NCBI RefSeq assembly: GCF_900109145.1
Contig: NZ_FNYY01000016.1
Span: forward strand, 52,026-116,025
Direction: 5' to 3'
Source: Marinovum algicola
GTDB lineage: Bacteria; Pseudomonadota; Alphaproteobacteria; Rhodobacterales; Rhodobacteraceae
Length of the DNA: 64,000 nucleotides
The first letter of the stretch is position 1; each line of letters begins with the position of its first letter. The notes below the pieces were generated by a model that was not told where the DNA came from, ran no database searches, and saw nothing but the letters and a program-made list of their open reading frames with translations. The position numbers were made by a program, and so were the translations under genes. Positions 25,186-32,064 of this stretch are shown piece after piece.

Positions 25186-25997
25186 TCGGCGGCCCAGCCG
25201 CGATAGCCCAGCGCTTCGGAGATCTCCTGCGCCGCGGCTTTCAGGGTGGTTTCGATCAGCGCCGCCTGTTCGGTGCCTTCGGTAAAGATGCCGGCATGCC
25301 CGGTGACATTGATCGCGGCCACGGCCATGCCGCGATGGTCATAGACCGGCGCGGCGGCCGAGCCGATCTCGGGCTCGAAATTCGCCACGCTCCAGGACAC
25401 CCCGCGCGAACGGTCGTTGGCCAGCTGCTCCATCAGCGTCTCGAGCGAGGTGCGGGTCTTGGCGGTGAAGGCCTCGAGCGGATGCGCCGCGTAGAGATCC
25501 TGCAACTCCTGCCGGCTCAGCTCGGCCAGCAGCACCCGGCCGATGGTGGTGGCATGGGCCGGCAGGCGGGTGCCTTCGCGCACCGTGCTGGCGAGATGCG
25601 AGACCGGGGTTTCGCGCGCCAGGTAGACGATCTCATGGCCTTCGCGAACGCCGAGATGCGCCGAGAGCTTCAGCCTGTCGACCAGCTGGCACAGCACCGG
25701 CCGCGCCGTCGGAACGATGCCCCGGTCGTTCAGCGCCTCGGCGGCCAGCGAGATCAGCCCGGTGCCCAGCCGATAACCGCCCTCGTCCGGCAGCGCCTCG
25801 ATGATGCGCTCGGCCTCGAGCGTGGCGAGGATGCGGATCAGCGTCGTGCGGTTGATGCCGGTGGCCTTGGCGGCCTGGCTGATCTTGCGGCAGCGGTTGC
25901 CCGCCGCGATATAGCGCAGCACCGCCAGCGCACGCACCACCGGCTGCACCGAATACTCCGGCCCCTTGGTCTTGGTCCCGCTCTCAGCGTTCATCAT
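25176..25997 (-). CDS. IclR-family transcriptional regulator (second of two)
   Basis: 273 residues from the Met-Met pair at 25997. A helix-turn-helix (about 25-70, KISQAAKATGINRTTLIRILATL) precedes an effector domain with REGTRLPAHATTIGRVLLA. Upstream in-frame codons (ATG at 26027, first at 26051) would place the palindrome GTTCAATAATGAAC (26009-26022) inside the gene. With the 25997 start it becomes an operator 12 bases ahead, matching the arms at the catabolic promoter. That favours the shorter protein, although the ribosome-binding site (GGGCAG) is weak. Confidence 0.8.
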   Translation of the reverse strand: MMNAESGTKTKGPEYSVQPVVRALAVLRYIAAGNRCRKISQAAKATGINRTTLIRILATLEAERIIEALPDEGGYRLGTGLISLAAEALNDRGIVPTARPVLCQLVDRLKLSAHLGVREGHEIVYLARETPVSHLASTVREGTRLPAHATTIGRVLLAELSRQELQDLYAAHPLEAFTAKTRTSLETLMEQLANDRSRGVSWSVANFEPEIGSAAAPVYDHRGMAVAAINVTGHAGIFTEGTEQAALIETTLKAAAQEISEALGYRGWAADQI

Positions 25998-26008
25998 CTG
26001 CCCAATCT

Positions 26009-26022
26009 GTTCAATAATGAAC
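26009..26022. promoter_or_regulatory. Candidate IclR operator ahead of the second IclR gene
   Basis: GTTCA-ATAA-TGAAC, perfect arms around four bases. The half-site matches the dyad at 11579-11593 in the catabolic promoter. It suggests autoregulation and shared control. Confidence 0.5.
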
Positions 26023-26076
26023 TGCATACGCAACCCCAGCGGGCAAGGCAACCATCTGCCGCCGGCCGTCGCGGTG

Positions 26077-27486
26077 CTATCCGGCGCAGCAGGACAGGGC
26101 GGCCACGTCCGTTTCGAAGGCCTGCGCCGCGAGCTTCAGGCCCTCGACCGTGGTGAGATAGGGCATGATCGTGGCGCCGAGGTCATCGTAGGTCATCCCC
26201 GCCTTGAGCGCCATTGCCGCCGTCTGGATGCTGTCGGCGCCTTCAGGTGCGAGGATCTGCGCGCCGAGCAGCCGCCGGCTGCCGGCCTCGGCCACCAGCT
26301 TGATGAGCCCGCGCGTGTCGCGGGCGGCGCGCGCCCGGGGAACGGCATCGAGCGGCAGGACCGAGGTGACAACCCGGTGGCCTCGGGCGCGGGCCCGGGC
26401 CTCGCTCAGCCCGACACCGGCGACCTGGGGATCGGAGAAGACCACCCAGGGCATGGTGGTGTTGTCGTAGGCCTCTGTCGCGCCGGTCACGGCGTTGCGG
26501 GCGGCGAGCCGGGCGCCATAGGCGGCCATGTAGACAAACTGGTCGCGCCCGGTGACATCGCCGGCGGCCCAGACCGTCGAATTGCCGGTGCGCATGTGGC
26601 TGTCGACCAGGATGCCGCCGCCCGTGTCGGTCGCGATCCCGGCAGCGGCAAGGTTCAGCCCGGCGCTGTTGGGCACCCGGCCGGTGGCCAGCAACAGCCG
26701 TTCCGCTTCGAGGATGTCGCCGCCCGCCAGATGCAGCCGGGCGCCCGCGGCCCCCGGCGACAGCCGCTCGTAGCCGCGCGCGCGGACCAGCCGGATGCCC
26801 TCTTTGGCGAGGCAGCCCTCCAGGGCCGCCGACACCTCGGGTTCGGCCTCGGGCAGGACGCCGCGGCGGCTGACCAGGGTGACTGCGACCCCGGCCCGGG
26901 CAAAAAGCTGCGCCAGTTCCACGCCGATGTAGCCCGCGCCCAGCACCAGCAGCGAGGCGGGCAGGTCGGTCAGGGCCAGCGCCGACGTGCTGTCGAGGGG
27001 GGCGATCTCTTCGATGCCGGGGAGGGCCGGCACATGCGGCCGGGCGCCGGTGGCGATGACGATCCGGGCGGCCGGGAAGCGCCTGCCCGCCACCGTCAGC
27101 CGGCCGGTGTCGTCGAAGCGCGCCCGGCCTTCGAGGTAGGTGATGCCCGGGTGGCGGGGCAGGACATCGGCGTATTTCGCCGCGCGCAGCTCTTCAACCA
27201 AGGCCTGCTTCTGCGCGACGGTGGCGGCCCAGTCGGTGAGGCGGCCCTGTGCCGTGATCCCGTCGAACCGCGCGGCGGCATGGGCGAGATGCAGGTTCTC
27301 GACGGCGCGGATCAGCGTCTTGGAGGGGACGCAGCCGAGGTTCACGCAGGTGCCGCCAAGGGTGCCGGCGCCGATCAGCGCCACCCGCGCCCCGGCTTCG
27401 GCGGCGGTGATGGCGGCGGAAAACCCGGCCGAGCCGGCGCCGATCACGGCGAGGTCGGGGGGCGCGGCCCGATCGCGGGGGCTCAC
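26077..27486 (-). CDS. merA: Mercuric reductase
   Basis: 469 residues. The FAD site is IGAGSAG; the redox-active pair is C47/C52 in GTCVNLGC; and the C-terminal Hg-delivery pair C466-C467 (SCCAG) separates it from other disulfide oxidoreductases. The N-terminal HMA domain of longer MerA proteins is absent. It reduces Hg(II) to volatile Hg(0) with NADPH in the cytoplasm. The start overlaps the merP stop by four bases, as the third gene of merTPA. Confidence 0.93.
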   Translation of the reverse strand: MSPRDRAAPPDLAVIGAGSAGFSAAITAAEAGARVALIGAGTLGGTCVNLGCVPSKTLIRAVENLHLAHAAARFDGITAQGRLTDWAATVAQKQALVEELRAAKYADVLPRHPGITYLEGRARFDDTGRLTVAGRRFPAARIVIATGARPHVPALPGIEEIAPLDSTSALALTDLPASLLVLGAGYIGVELAQLFARAGVAVTLVSRRGVLPEAEPEVSAALEGCLAKEGIRLVRARGYERLSPGAAGARLHLAGGDILEAERLLLATGRVPNSAGLNLAAAGIATDTGGGILVDSHMRTGNSTVWAAGDVTGRDQFVYMAAYGARLAARNAVTGATEAYDNTTMPWVVFSDPQVAGVGLSEARARARGHRVVTSVLPLDAVPRARAARDTRGLIKLVAEAGSRRLLGAQILAPEGADSIQTAAMALKAGMTYDDLGATIMPYLTTVEGLKLAAQAFETDVAALSCCAG

Positions 27487-27779
27487 GTCTCGGGCGCCCC
27501 GGCCAGTGTCGCGCCATAGCCGACGCCGGTTACGGCGGCGAGGATGGCGGCCGGATCGGTCGCGGCATCGTCATAGCGCAGGTCGTAGACCCCGGCGTCG
27601 TCCCCGGCTTCGGTGAAGGACAGGATTTCGACGCTCTCGACGCGTTTCATCGCGGTGGCGACGATATAGCTGCACGACGGGCAGGTCAGCCCGGTGACGG
27701 CGATGCGGGTGGTGGCCTCGGCGGCCGGGGCCGCGCCCGCCACAAGGGCGAGAGCAACGGCGGAAAGGAGGGATTTCAT
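27483..27779 (-). CDS. merP: Periplasmic mercury-binding protein
   Basis: 98 residues. A signal peptide (about 1-20, AAPAAEA) precedes an HMA domain with GLTCPSCS, the metal-binding CxxC. The ATG at 27779 is chosen (GAGG 6 bases upstream) over one four codons earlier. It hands Hg(II) from the periplasm to MerT. Confidence 0.88.
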   Translation of the reverse strand: MKSLLSAVALALVAGAAPAAEATTRIAVTGLTCPSCSYIVATAMKRVESVEILSFTEAGDDAGVYDLRYDDAATDPAAILAAVTGVGYGATLAGAPET

Positions 27780-27794
27780 AAGGAACCTCATGGG

Positions 27795-28184
27795 TCAGAA
27801 GGTCAGAAGAAGGGGTGAAAACGCCGGAAAGGCCAGCGCCAGCAGCACGACAGCCAGCGCGCCCCAGAGCAATCCGCGCATTACACTGCGGTCGATCGGT
27901 CGGGCGCAGTGGCCGTCCTGGCAGGCGGCGGCAGGCACCGGGCGGTAGGCTTTCCAGAAGCCGAAGGCGAGCGCCGCCGCCGCCAGCGAAAATGTCACCC
28001 ACTTGTAGGCATAGAGCGCGGTGAGCTGGCCGATGAAGACGCCGGTGACGCCAAGGCTCACCAGCACCAGCGGCAGGATGCAGCAGGAGGTCATGGCCAG
28101 CGCCCCCAGTACCGCGGCGCCGGTGGCGGCCCGGCCGGAGCGGTCGGTCTGGTCTGTCTGGGGCAGGGTCGTGTCGTCTGTCAT
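27795..28184 (-). CDS. merT: Mercuric ion transporter
   Basis: 129 residues with three membrane helices. The first carries C34-C35 (MTSCCILPLV), the Hg relay, and a cytoplasmic pair C88/C93 (CQDGHC) follows the second. It is the first gene of the mer operon, 60 bases from the MerR-type promoter. The ATG at 28184 is used rather than the adjoining GTG. Confidence 0.9.
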   Translation of the reverse strand: MTDDTTLPQTDQTDRSGRAATGAAVLGALAMTSCCILPLVLVSLGVTGVFIGQLTALYAYKWVTFSLAAAALAFGFWKAYRPVPAAACQDGHCARPIDRSVMRGLLWGALAVVLLALAFPAFSPLLLTF

Positions 28185-28218
28185 CACGTGATCTCTGTGT
28201 TGCCGCGGAATGACAGAC

Positions 28219-28249
28219 AGTGTACGGTCTGTAGCTGCTACAGGATCAA
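28219..28249 (-). promoter_or_regulatory. MerR-controlled mer operon promoter and operator
   Basis: On the minus strand, TTGATC (28249-28244) and TACACT (28224-28219) are separated by exactly 19 bp, the over-long spacer that MerR must twist. The dyad CTGTAGC-N-GCTACAG (28229-28243) fills that spacer, as in known mer promoters. It lies between merT and the divergent merR. Confidence 0.88.
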
Positions 28250-28260
28250 GGGGGATCGCG

Positions 28261-28686
28261 ATGCCGGATCATCACACCGCCGCGAGCGGGCTTAAGCGGT
28301 CGGAGCTTGCCCGGCTGACCGGCTGCAACCTCGAGACCATCCGCTATTACGAGACCGTCGGCCTGATGCCCGAGCCGCCGCGCAGCCCGGCCGGCCATCG
28401 CCGCTATGGCGCGGTGCATGTGGAGCGGCTGGGGTTCATCATGCGCGCCCGCGAACTGGGTTTCAGCATGGCCGAGATCCGCGGGCTGCTGGCGATGGTC
28501 GACCGGGGCAGCCACAGCTGCGCCGAGGTCGAGAAGATGGGCCGGCATCACCTTGCGGCGGTGCGCGCCAAGATCCGGGATTTGCAGAATATCGAGGCGG
28601 TCCTGGCGGAAACCATCGCGCAATGCAGCGGCAGCCGGACGCCGGAATGTCCGCTGCTGGAGGTTCTATCCGCTCCGCCACGGTGA
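28261..28686 (+). CDS. merR: Mercury-responsive regulator MerR
   Basis: 141 residues. The MerR helix-turn-helix (CNLETIRYYETVGLMPEP) is followed by a dimerisation helix and the Hg ligands C87, C122 and C130 (spacing 35 and 8, near the family pattern of 35 and 9). The ATG at 28261 is preceded by AAGGGGG. It is divergent from merTPA and should activate it when Hg(II) is bound. Confidence 0.92.
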   Translation: MPDHHTAASGLKRSELARLTGCNLETIRYYETVGLMPEPPRSPAGHRRYGAVHVERLGFIMRARELGFSMAEIRGLLAMVDRGSHSCAEVEKMGRHHLAAVRAKIRDLQNIEAVLAETIAQCSGSRTPECPLLEVLSAPPR

Positions 28687-28713
28687 GATTGGGGGTGTGG
28701 CGGGTTGGCGGGG

Positions 28714-28835
28714 GGCCCCGGATCAAGTCCGGGGCGGGTTATCTGGCGGGGAGGCTTCGGATCAGGTCCGGGGCGGGCTATCTGGCAGGGAGGCCCCGGA
28801 TCAAGTCCGGGGCGGGGTTATGTGGGGGATCAGGG
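28714..28835. repeat. 39-bp tandem repeats built on REP palindromes
   Basis: Three units start at 28714, 28753 and 28792, exactly 39 bp apart, with a decayed fourth. Each has a CCGGATCAAGTCCGG-type palindrome and a GGGCGGG(T/C)TATCTGGC tail. The period is a multiple of three, so reading frames stay open through it, but there is no start or family match. It lies between merR and the convergent gene at 28847. Confidence 0.75.
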
Positions 28836-28846
28836 TCGGGGCGGGG

Positions 28847-29326
28847 TCATTCGTCGAGTGAGCCGTGGATTGCGAATTGCTCGAGCCCGGCGGCCTGGGC
28901 CTCGATCACCCGGAATGCCTCGCGCACGCCGGCCTCGGTCAGCTCGCGGGCGACGGTGAGCAGGGTGTTGGCGTCGTGATCCTCGCAGAGCGTCGCCATA
29001 TGGGCGATCTCCTCGGCCGCGACCGGGCGGGCGGCCTCGACCGAGGGGGCGGCGTAATAGGTGACGAAATGCTGCGCCAGCGCCTCGGTCAGCGCCTCGA
29101 CCTCCTCGGGCTGTGCCTCGATGACGGCGACGAAGGTGACCCGGCCGAAGGTTTCGAGCCCAAGCCAGCCGTTGGCGAAGGCCTGCCGCGCCTTGCCGGT
29201 GAGGTCGCCCTCGGACCAGTTGGAAAACTCGAAGCCGCCCGAGACGCACCATTCGCCGGTGCGGGCAGGCGAGGCATAGACGCGGGCGTCGCTTTCGTCG
29301 AAATGGATCGCGCGGGCGAGTTTCAT
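28847..29326 (-). CDS. Conserved protein of formate dehydrogenase islands (DUF6505-like)
   Basis: 159 residues, soluble, without signal peptide. It begins MKLARAIHFDESD and has an acidic middle (QPEEVEALTEALAQHFVTYY). From memory it matches the small family called DUF6505 found beside Mrp and lipoate-ligase-like genes near alphaproteobacterial formate dehydrogenases. No catalytic motif is seen. The ATG overlaps the preceding gene (ATGA), the last of a four-gene minus-strand unit. Confidence 0.65.
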   Translation of the reverse strand: MKLARAIHFDESDARVYASPARTGEWCVSGGFEFSNWSEGDLTGKARQAFANGWLGLETFGRVTFVAVIEAQPEEVEALTEALAQHFVTYYAAPSVEAARPVAAEEIAHMATLCEDHDANTLLTVARELTEAGVREAFRVIEAQAAGLEQFAIHGSLDE

Positions 29327-30027
29327 GGCGCTTCCTCCAGCAGGGCGGTCAGGGGGATCAGGCGGGTTTCGTCGCCCTGGCGCAAGAGCGCGCCAAAGTC
29401 TTCGTCGGCCCCGAGGAAGCTGCCGGACTGGCCGCAGAGCGTGATCTCTTCGCCGATGCCATGCACCAGCCCGCGCCATTCCGCGTGCAGCGCGCGGGGG
29501 CCGTCGGCGTCCCAACGGGTGACCCAGTTCAGGGTGTGCCGCGCCCAGGCTTCGAGCAGGGCGGGCGGGGTGACATCGGCGCAGCCTTCGACATAAAGCG
29601 CGGTGGTCTCGGGCGTTGCGCCCATCTCGGGCACGCCGGGCAGCAGCGGCAGCTCGAAACCCACCACCAGCCAATCCGGCGTGTCGGCGGGTTCCTGCGT
29701 GGCGGCCATCACCCGGAAACCGCCGCAGGAGGCGCCGTTGACGCGAATGCCGCCGTCCCAGTCGAGATGCACGGCAACCTCGGGCGGGGCCAGCGCGCCG
29801 AGCGCGTTCTGAAACCCCACCGCGCAGGCCGGCAGCATCGCCATGGCCCGCGACAGCGCCACCTCGGGGGCAAAGACCAGCGCCGCCTGCATCAGCTCGG
29901 GCTTGAGCCGATGCGCGATCAGCCCGGCGTCGCAGCCCGTCACCGCCCGCATCACCGCATGGTCGAAGGCCGGCCCGTTGGCCGCCTCGTCCCACATCAG
30001 CGGCGGAAAGGTGAGCGTCTCGGTCAT
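29323..30027 (-). CDS. Biotin/lipoate-protein-ligase-like protein
   Basis: 234 residues. LDWDGGIRVNGASCGGFRV corresponds to the biotinyl/lipoyl-ligase core, and LVHGIGEEITLCGQSGSFLGAD to the C-terminal beta strand region. It lacks the clear GRGRxGR biotin-AMP loop of BirA, so the substrate may differ. It is coupled by four-base overlaps to Mrp and to the DUF6505-like gene, suggesting a role in assembly of the formate dehydrogenase system rather than in biotin metabolism (inference). Confidence 0.7.
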   Translation of the reverse strand: MTETLTFPPLMWDEAANGPAFDHAVMRAVTGCDAGLIAHRLKPELMQAALVFAPEVALSRAMAMLPACAVGFQNALGALAPPEVAVHLDWDGGIRVNGASCGGFRVMAATQEPADTPDWLVVGFELPLLPGVPEMGATPETTALYVEGCADVTPPALLEAWARHTLNWVTRWDADGPRALHAEWRGLVHGIGEEITLCGQSGSFLGADEDFGALLRQGDETRLIPLTALLEEAP

Positions 30028-31079
30028 GCGACGCCCTCGGCGACCAGCGCATTGGCCACGTCGCGGAAGGCCCGGGCCTGGGCGCTGTCGGGCTGGCTCA
30101 CGACGATCGGCGCGCCACCGTCGGCGGCCAGCCGGATGTCGATATGCAGCGGCACTTCGGCCAGCAGCGGCACGCCCAGCTTCTGCGCCTCTGCCGCCAC
30201 GCCGCCGTGGCCGAAAACATGCTCTTCATGGCCGCAGGAGGAACAGATATGGGTGGACATGTTCTCGATCATGCCGAGCAGCGGCACTTTCAATTGGGTG
30301 AACATGTCGATCCCCTTGCGGGCATCCAGCAGCGCCACGTCCTGCGGGGTCGAGACGATCAGCGCGCCATCGACCTGGGTTTTCTGCGCCAGGGTCATCT
30401 GCACGTCGCCCGTGCCGGGCGGCAGGTCGACGATCAGGCAGTCGAGCGCGCCCCATTGCACCTGGAACAGCATCTGCTGCAAGGCGCCCATCAGCATCGG
30501 CCCGCGCCAGACCACCGCCTGATCGTCATTGGTCATCAGCCCCAGCGACATCAGCGTGACGCCGTGGTTCCTGAGCGGCAGGATGGTCTTGCCGTCGGGC
30601 GAGGCGGGCCGACCCGAGACCCCCAGCATGCGCGGCTGCGACGGGCCGTAGACGTCGGCGTCCAGAAGCCCGACCTTGCGGCCCTGCTGCGCCAGCGCGC
30701 AGGCGAGGTTGGCGGCGACGGTGGATTTGCCCACGCCGCCCTTGCCCGAGGCGATGGCGATGATATGCGCCACGCCGGGCACCCGTTCGGGCCCCTGCGC
30801 CTTGGGGGCCTGCGGTTTCAGGTCGGGCGGTGCCTTTTCCTCATGCGCGGTCAGCACGATCGAGACATTCGTGGCGCCGGCGGATTTCAGCACCTGTTCG
30901 GCCTGGTCGCGCGCGCGGGTGTAAGCATCGGCGCGCGACGGCGGGATCTCCATGACAAAGCGCACCGCGTCCTGTTCGACATTCAGCGCGCGCACCACGC
31001 CCGAGGCCATCAGGTCGCCGCCCGAGACCGGATCGGAGACCTGTTTCAGTGCGGCCAGTACCTTTTCGCGATCCAGCAA
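30024..31079 (-). CDS. mrp: Mrp/NBP35-family iron-sulfur carrier ATPase
   Basis: 351 residues. An N-terminal DUF59 domain (about 5-80) is followed by a P-loop ATPase with SGKGGVGKST, LLDADVYGPSQPRM and the C-terminal CSSC that binds a bridging [4Fe-4S] cluster. It delivers Fe-S clusters to target proteins. Here it is encoded with formate dehydrogenase accessory genes and may serve its many clusters. The start is TTG at 31079 with GGAG 6 bases upstream; no ATG is nearby, so initiation is probably weak. Confidence 0.88.
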   Translation of the reverse strand: MLDREKVLAALKQVSDPVSGGDLMASGVVRALNVEQDAVRFVMEIPPSRADAYTRARDQAEQVLKSAGATNVSIVLTAHEEKAPPDLKPQAPKAQGPERVPGVAHIIAIASGKGGVGKSTVAANLACALAQQGRKVGLLDADVYGPSQPRMLGVSGRPASPDGKTILPLRNHGVTLMSLGLMTNDDQAVVWRGPMLMGALQQMLFQVQWGALDCLIVDLPPGTGDVQMTLAQKTQVDGALIVSTPQDVALLDARKGIDMFTQLKVPLLGMIENMSTHICSSCGHEEHVFGHGGVAAEAQKLGVPLLAEVPLHIDIRLAADGGAPIVVSQPDSAQARAFRDVANALVAEGVA

Positions 31080-31082
31080 GAT

Positions 31083-31274
31083 TTACTCCTGACCCTTGAT
31101 CTGGCCGGTGACCTCATGGGTCAGGTCCAGTTCTTCGATGGTGACCACGGCCTTGACCGCATAGGTCTTGCCGCGGGTGTCGGCTTCGCGCATGGCCTCC
31201 TCGATGGCCTGCTGCGAGGTGACGCCCACCTGTTTCAGGAATTTGCGCATGGACATGTTGAAATCGTCGGACAT
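31083..31274 (-). CDS. Small conserved protein (DUF6494-like)
   Basis: 63 residues. The ATG at 31274 follows AAAGGAAACGAG. The sequence (MSDDFNMSMRKFLKQVGVTSQQ) resembles a short alphaproteobacterial family that I recall as DUF6494. It is acidic and basic in blocks, without motifs. It is the first gene of the minus-strand unit leading to mrp, 3 bases before the mrp start. Confidence 0.68.
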   Translation of the reverse strand: MSDDFNMSMRKFLKQVGVTSQQAIEEAMREADTRGKTYAVKAVVTIEELDLTHEVTGQIKGQE

Positions 31275-31323
31275 CTCGTTTCCTTTGTTTGACTGCGCGG
31301 CAGGGCTCACCCTAGCATGGGCC

Positions 31324-32064
31324 ATGGCCCGCCGTCTGATGATAATGCTGTTGATCCTCGGCCTGCCCCTCGGGGCCCGCGCCGAGGACCGGCTGTTGCG
31401 GCTCTATGCGCCCGAGGCGCTGGCGGCGACCGGCGTGCTCGACTACATCCTGCCGCGGTTCTCGCTCAAGACCCAGGTCAAGGTGCAGCGGGTCGCGGAC
31501 CCGGAGGCGGCCGACATGGTGCTGGGCGACGCGGGCCGGGCGCTCTTCGAAGGCGCGGGGCAGGTCTGGCACATGGCGCTGGCGACCGACGACGCGGATG
31601 CCGCCCGTTTCGCCGACTGGCTGACCAGCGATGTGGGGCAGCGCACGGCGCTGGCGTATGCGCCGGACGGGGTGGCGCTTTTTTCCGAGGCCAGCAAGGC
31701 CGAGGCCGAACCCGTCGAGGTCAGCTTTGACGGCGACGCCAGGCTCGGCCATGAGGTGTCGCGCGCCAAGTGCCGGCGCTGCCATGCGGTAGACGAGGCC
31801 AGCCGGATGAGCACCATCGGCTCCACGCCGTCCTTCGGCATTCTGCGCAGCCTGCCCGACTGGAACGAGCGGTTCGCCGCCTTCTACCTGCTCAACCCCC
31901 ATCCGGCCTTCATGATCATCGACGGCGTGACCGAACCGTTCAGCGACCAGCGCCCGCCGCCCATCGTGCCGATCGAGATGAGCCTCGACGAGGTCGAGGC
32001 CTTGCTCGCCTATGTCTCGGCGATGCAGGCCAAAGATCTGGGGGCGCCGATCCAGCATCAGTGA
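31324..32064 (+). CDS. Periplasmic c-type cytochrome with a TupA-like N-terminal domain
   Basis: 246 residues. The signal peptide (about 1-16) ends at ARAED. Residues about 18-125 read like the last part of an oxyanion-binding protein: FADWLTSDVGQRTALAY..DGVALFSEA parallels LEDWLVSDTAKTLIDGYTIDG near the end of the TupA encoded at 8470. The heme motif C150-RRC-H154 follows, and the C-terminal half includes the likely distal Met region (PIEMSLDEVEALLAY). The gene is divergent from the DUF6494-like gene and convergent (7-bp overlap) with the ferredoxin at 32058. A role in electron transfer near formate dehydrogenase is likely. Confidence 0.72.
   Translation: MARRLMIMLLILGLPLGARAEDRLLRLYAPEALAATGVLDYILPRFSLKTQVKVQRVADPEAADMVLGDAGRALFEGAGQVWHMALATDDADAARFADWLTSDVGQRTALAYAPDGVALFSEASKAEAEPVEVSFDGDARLGHEVSRAKCRRCHAVDEASRMSTIGSTPSFGILRSLPDWNERFAAFYLLNPHPAFMIIDGVTEPFSDQRPPPIVPIEMSLDEVEALLAYVSAMQAKDLGAPIQHQ

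Noticed and set aside
28714..28835. CRISPR array
   Set aside because: Units are back to back without unique spacers and are GC-rich palindromes; no cas genes.
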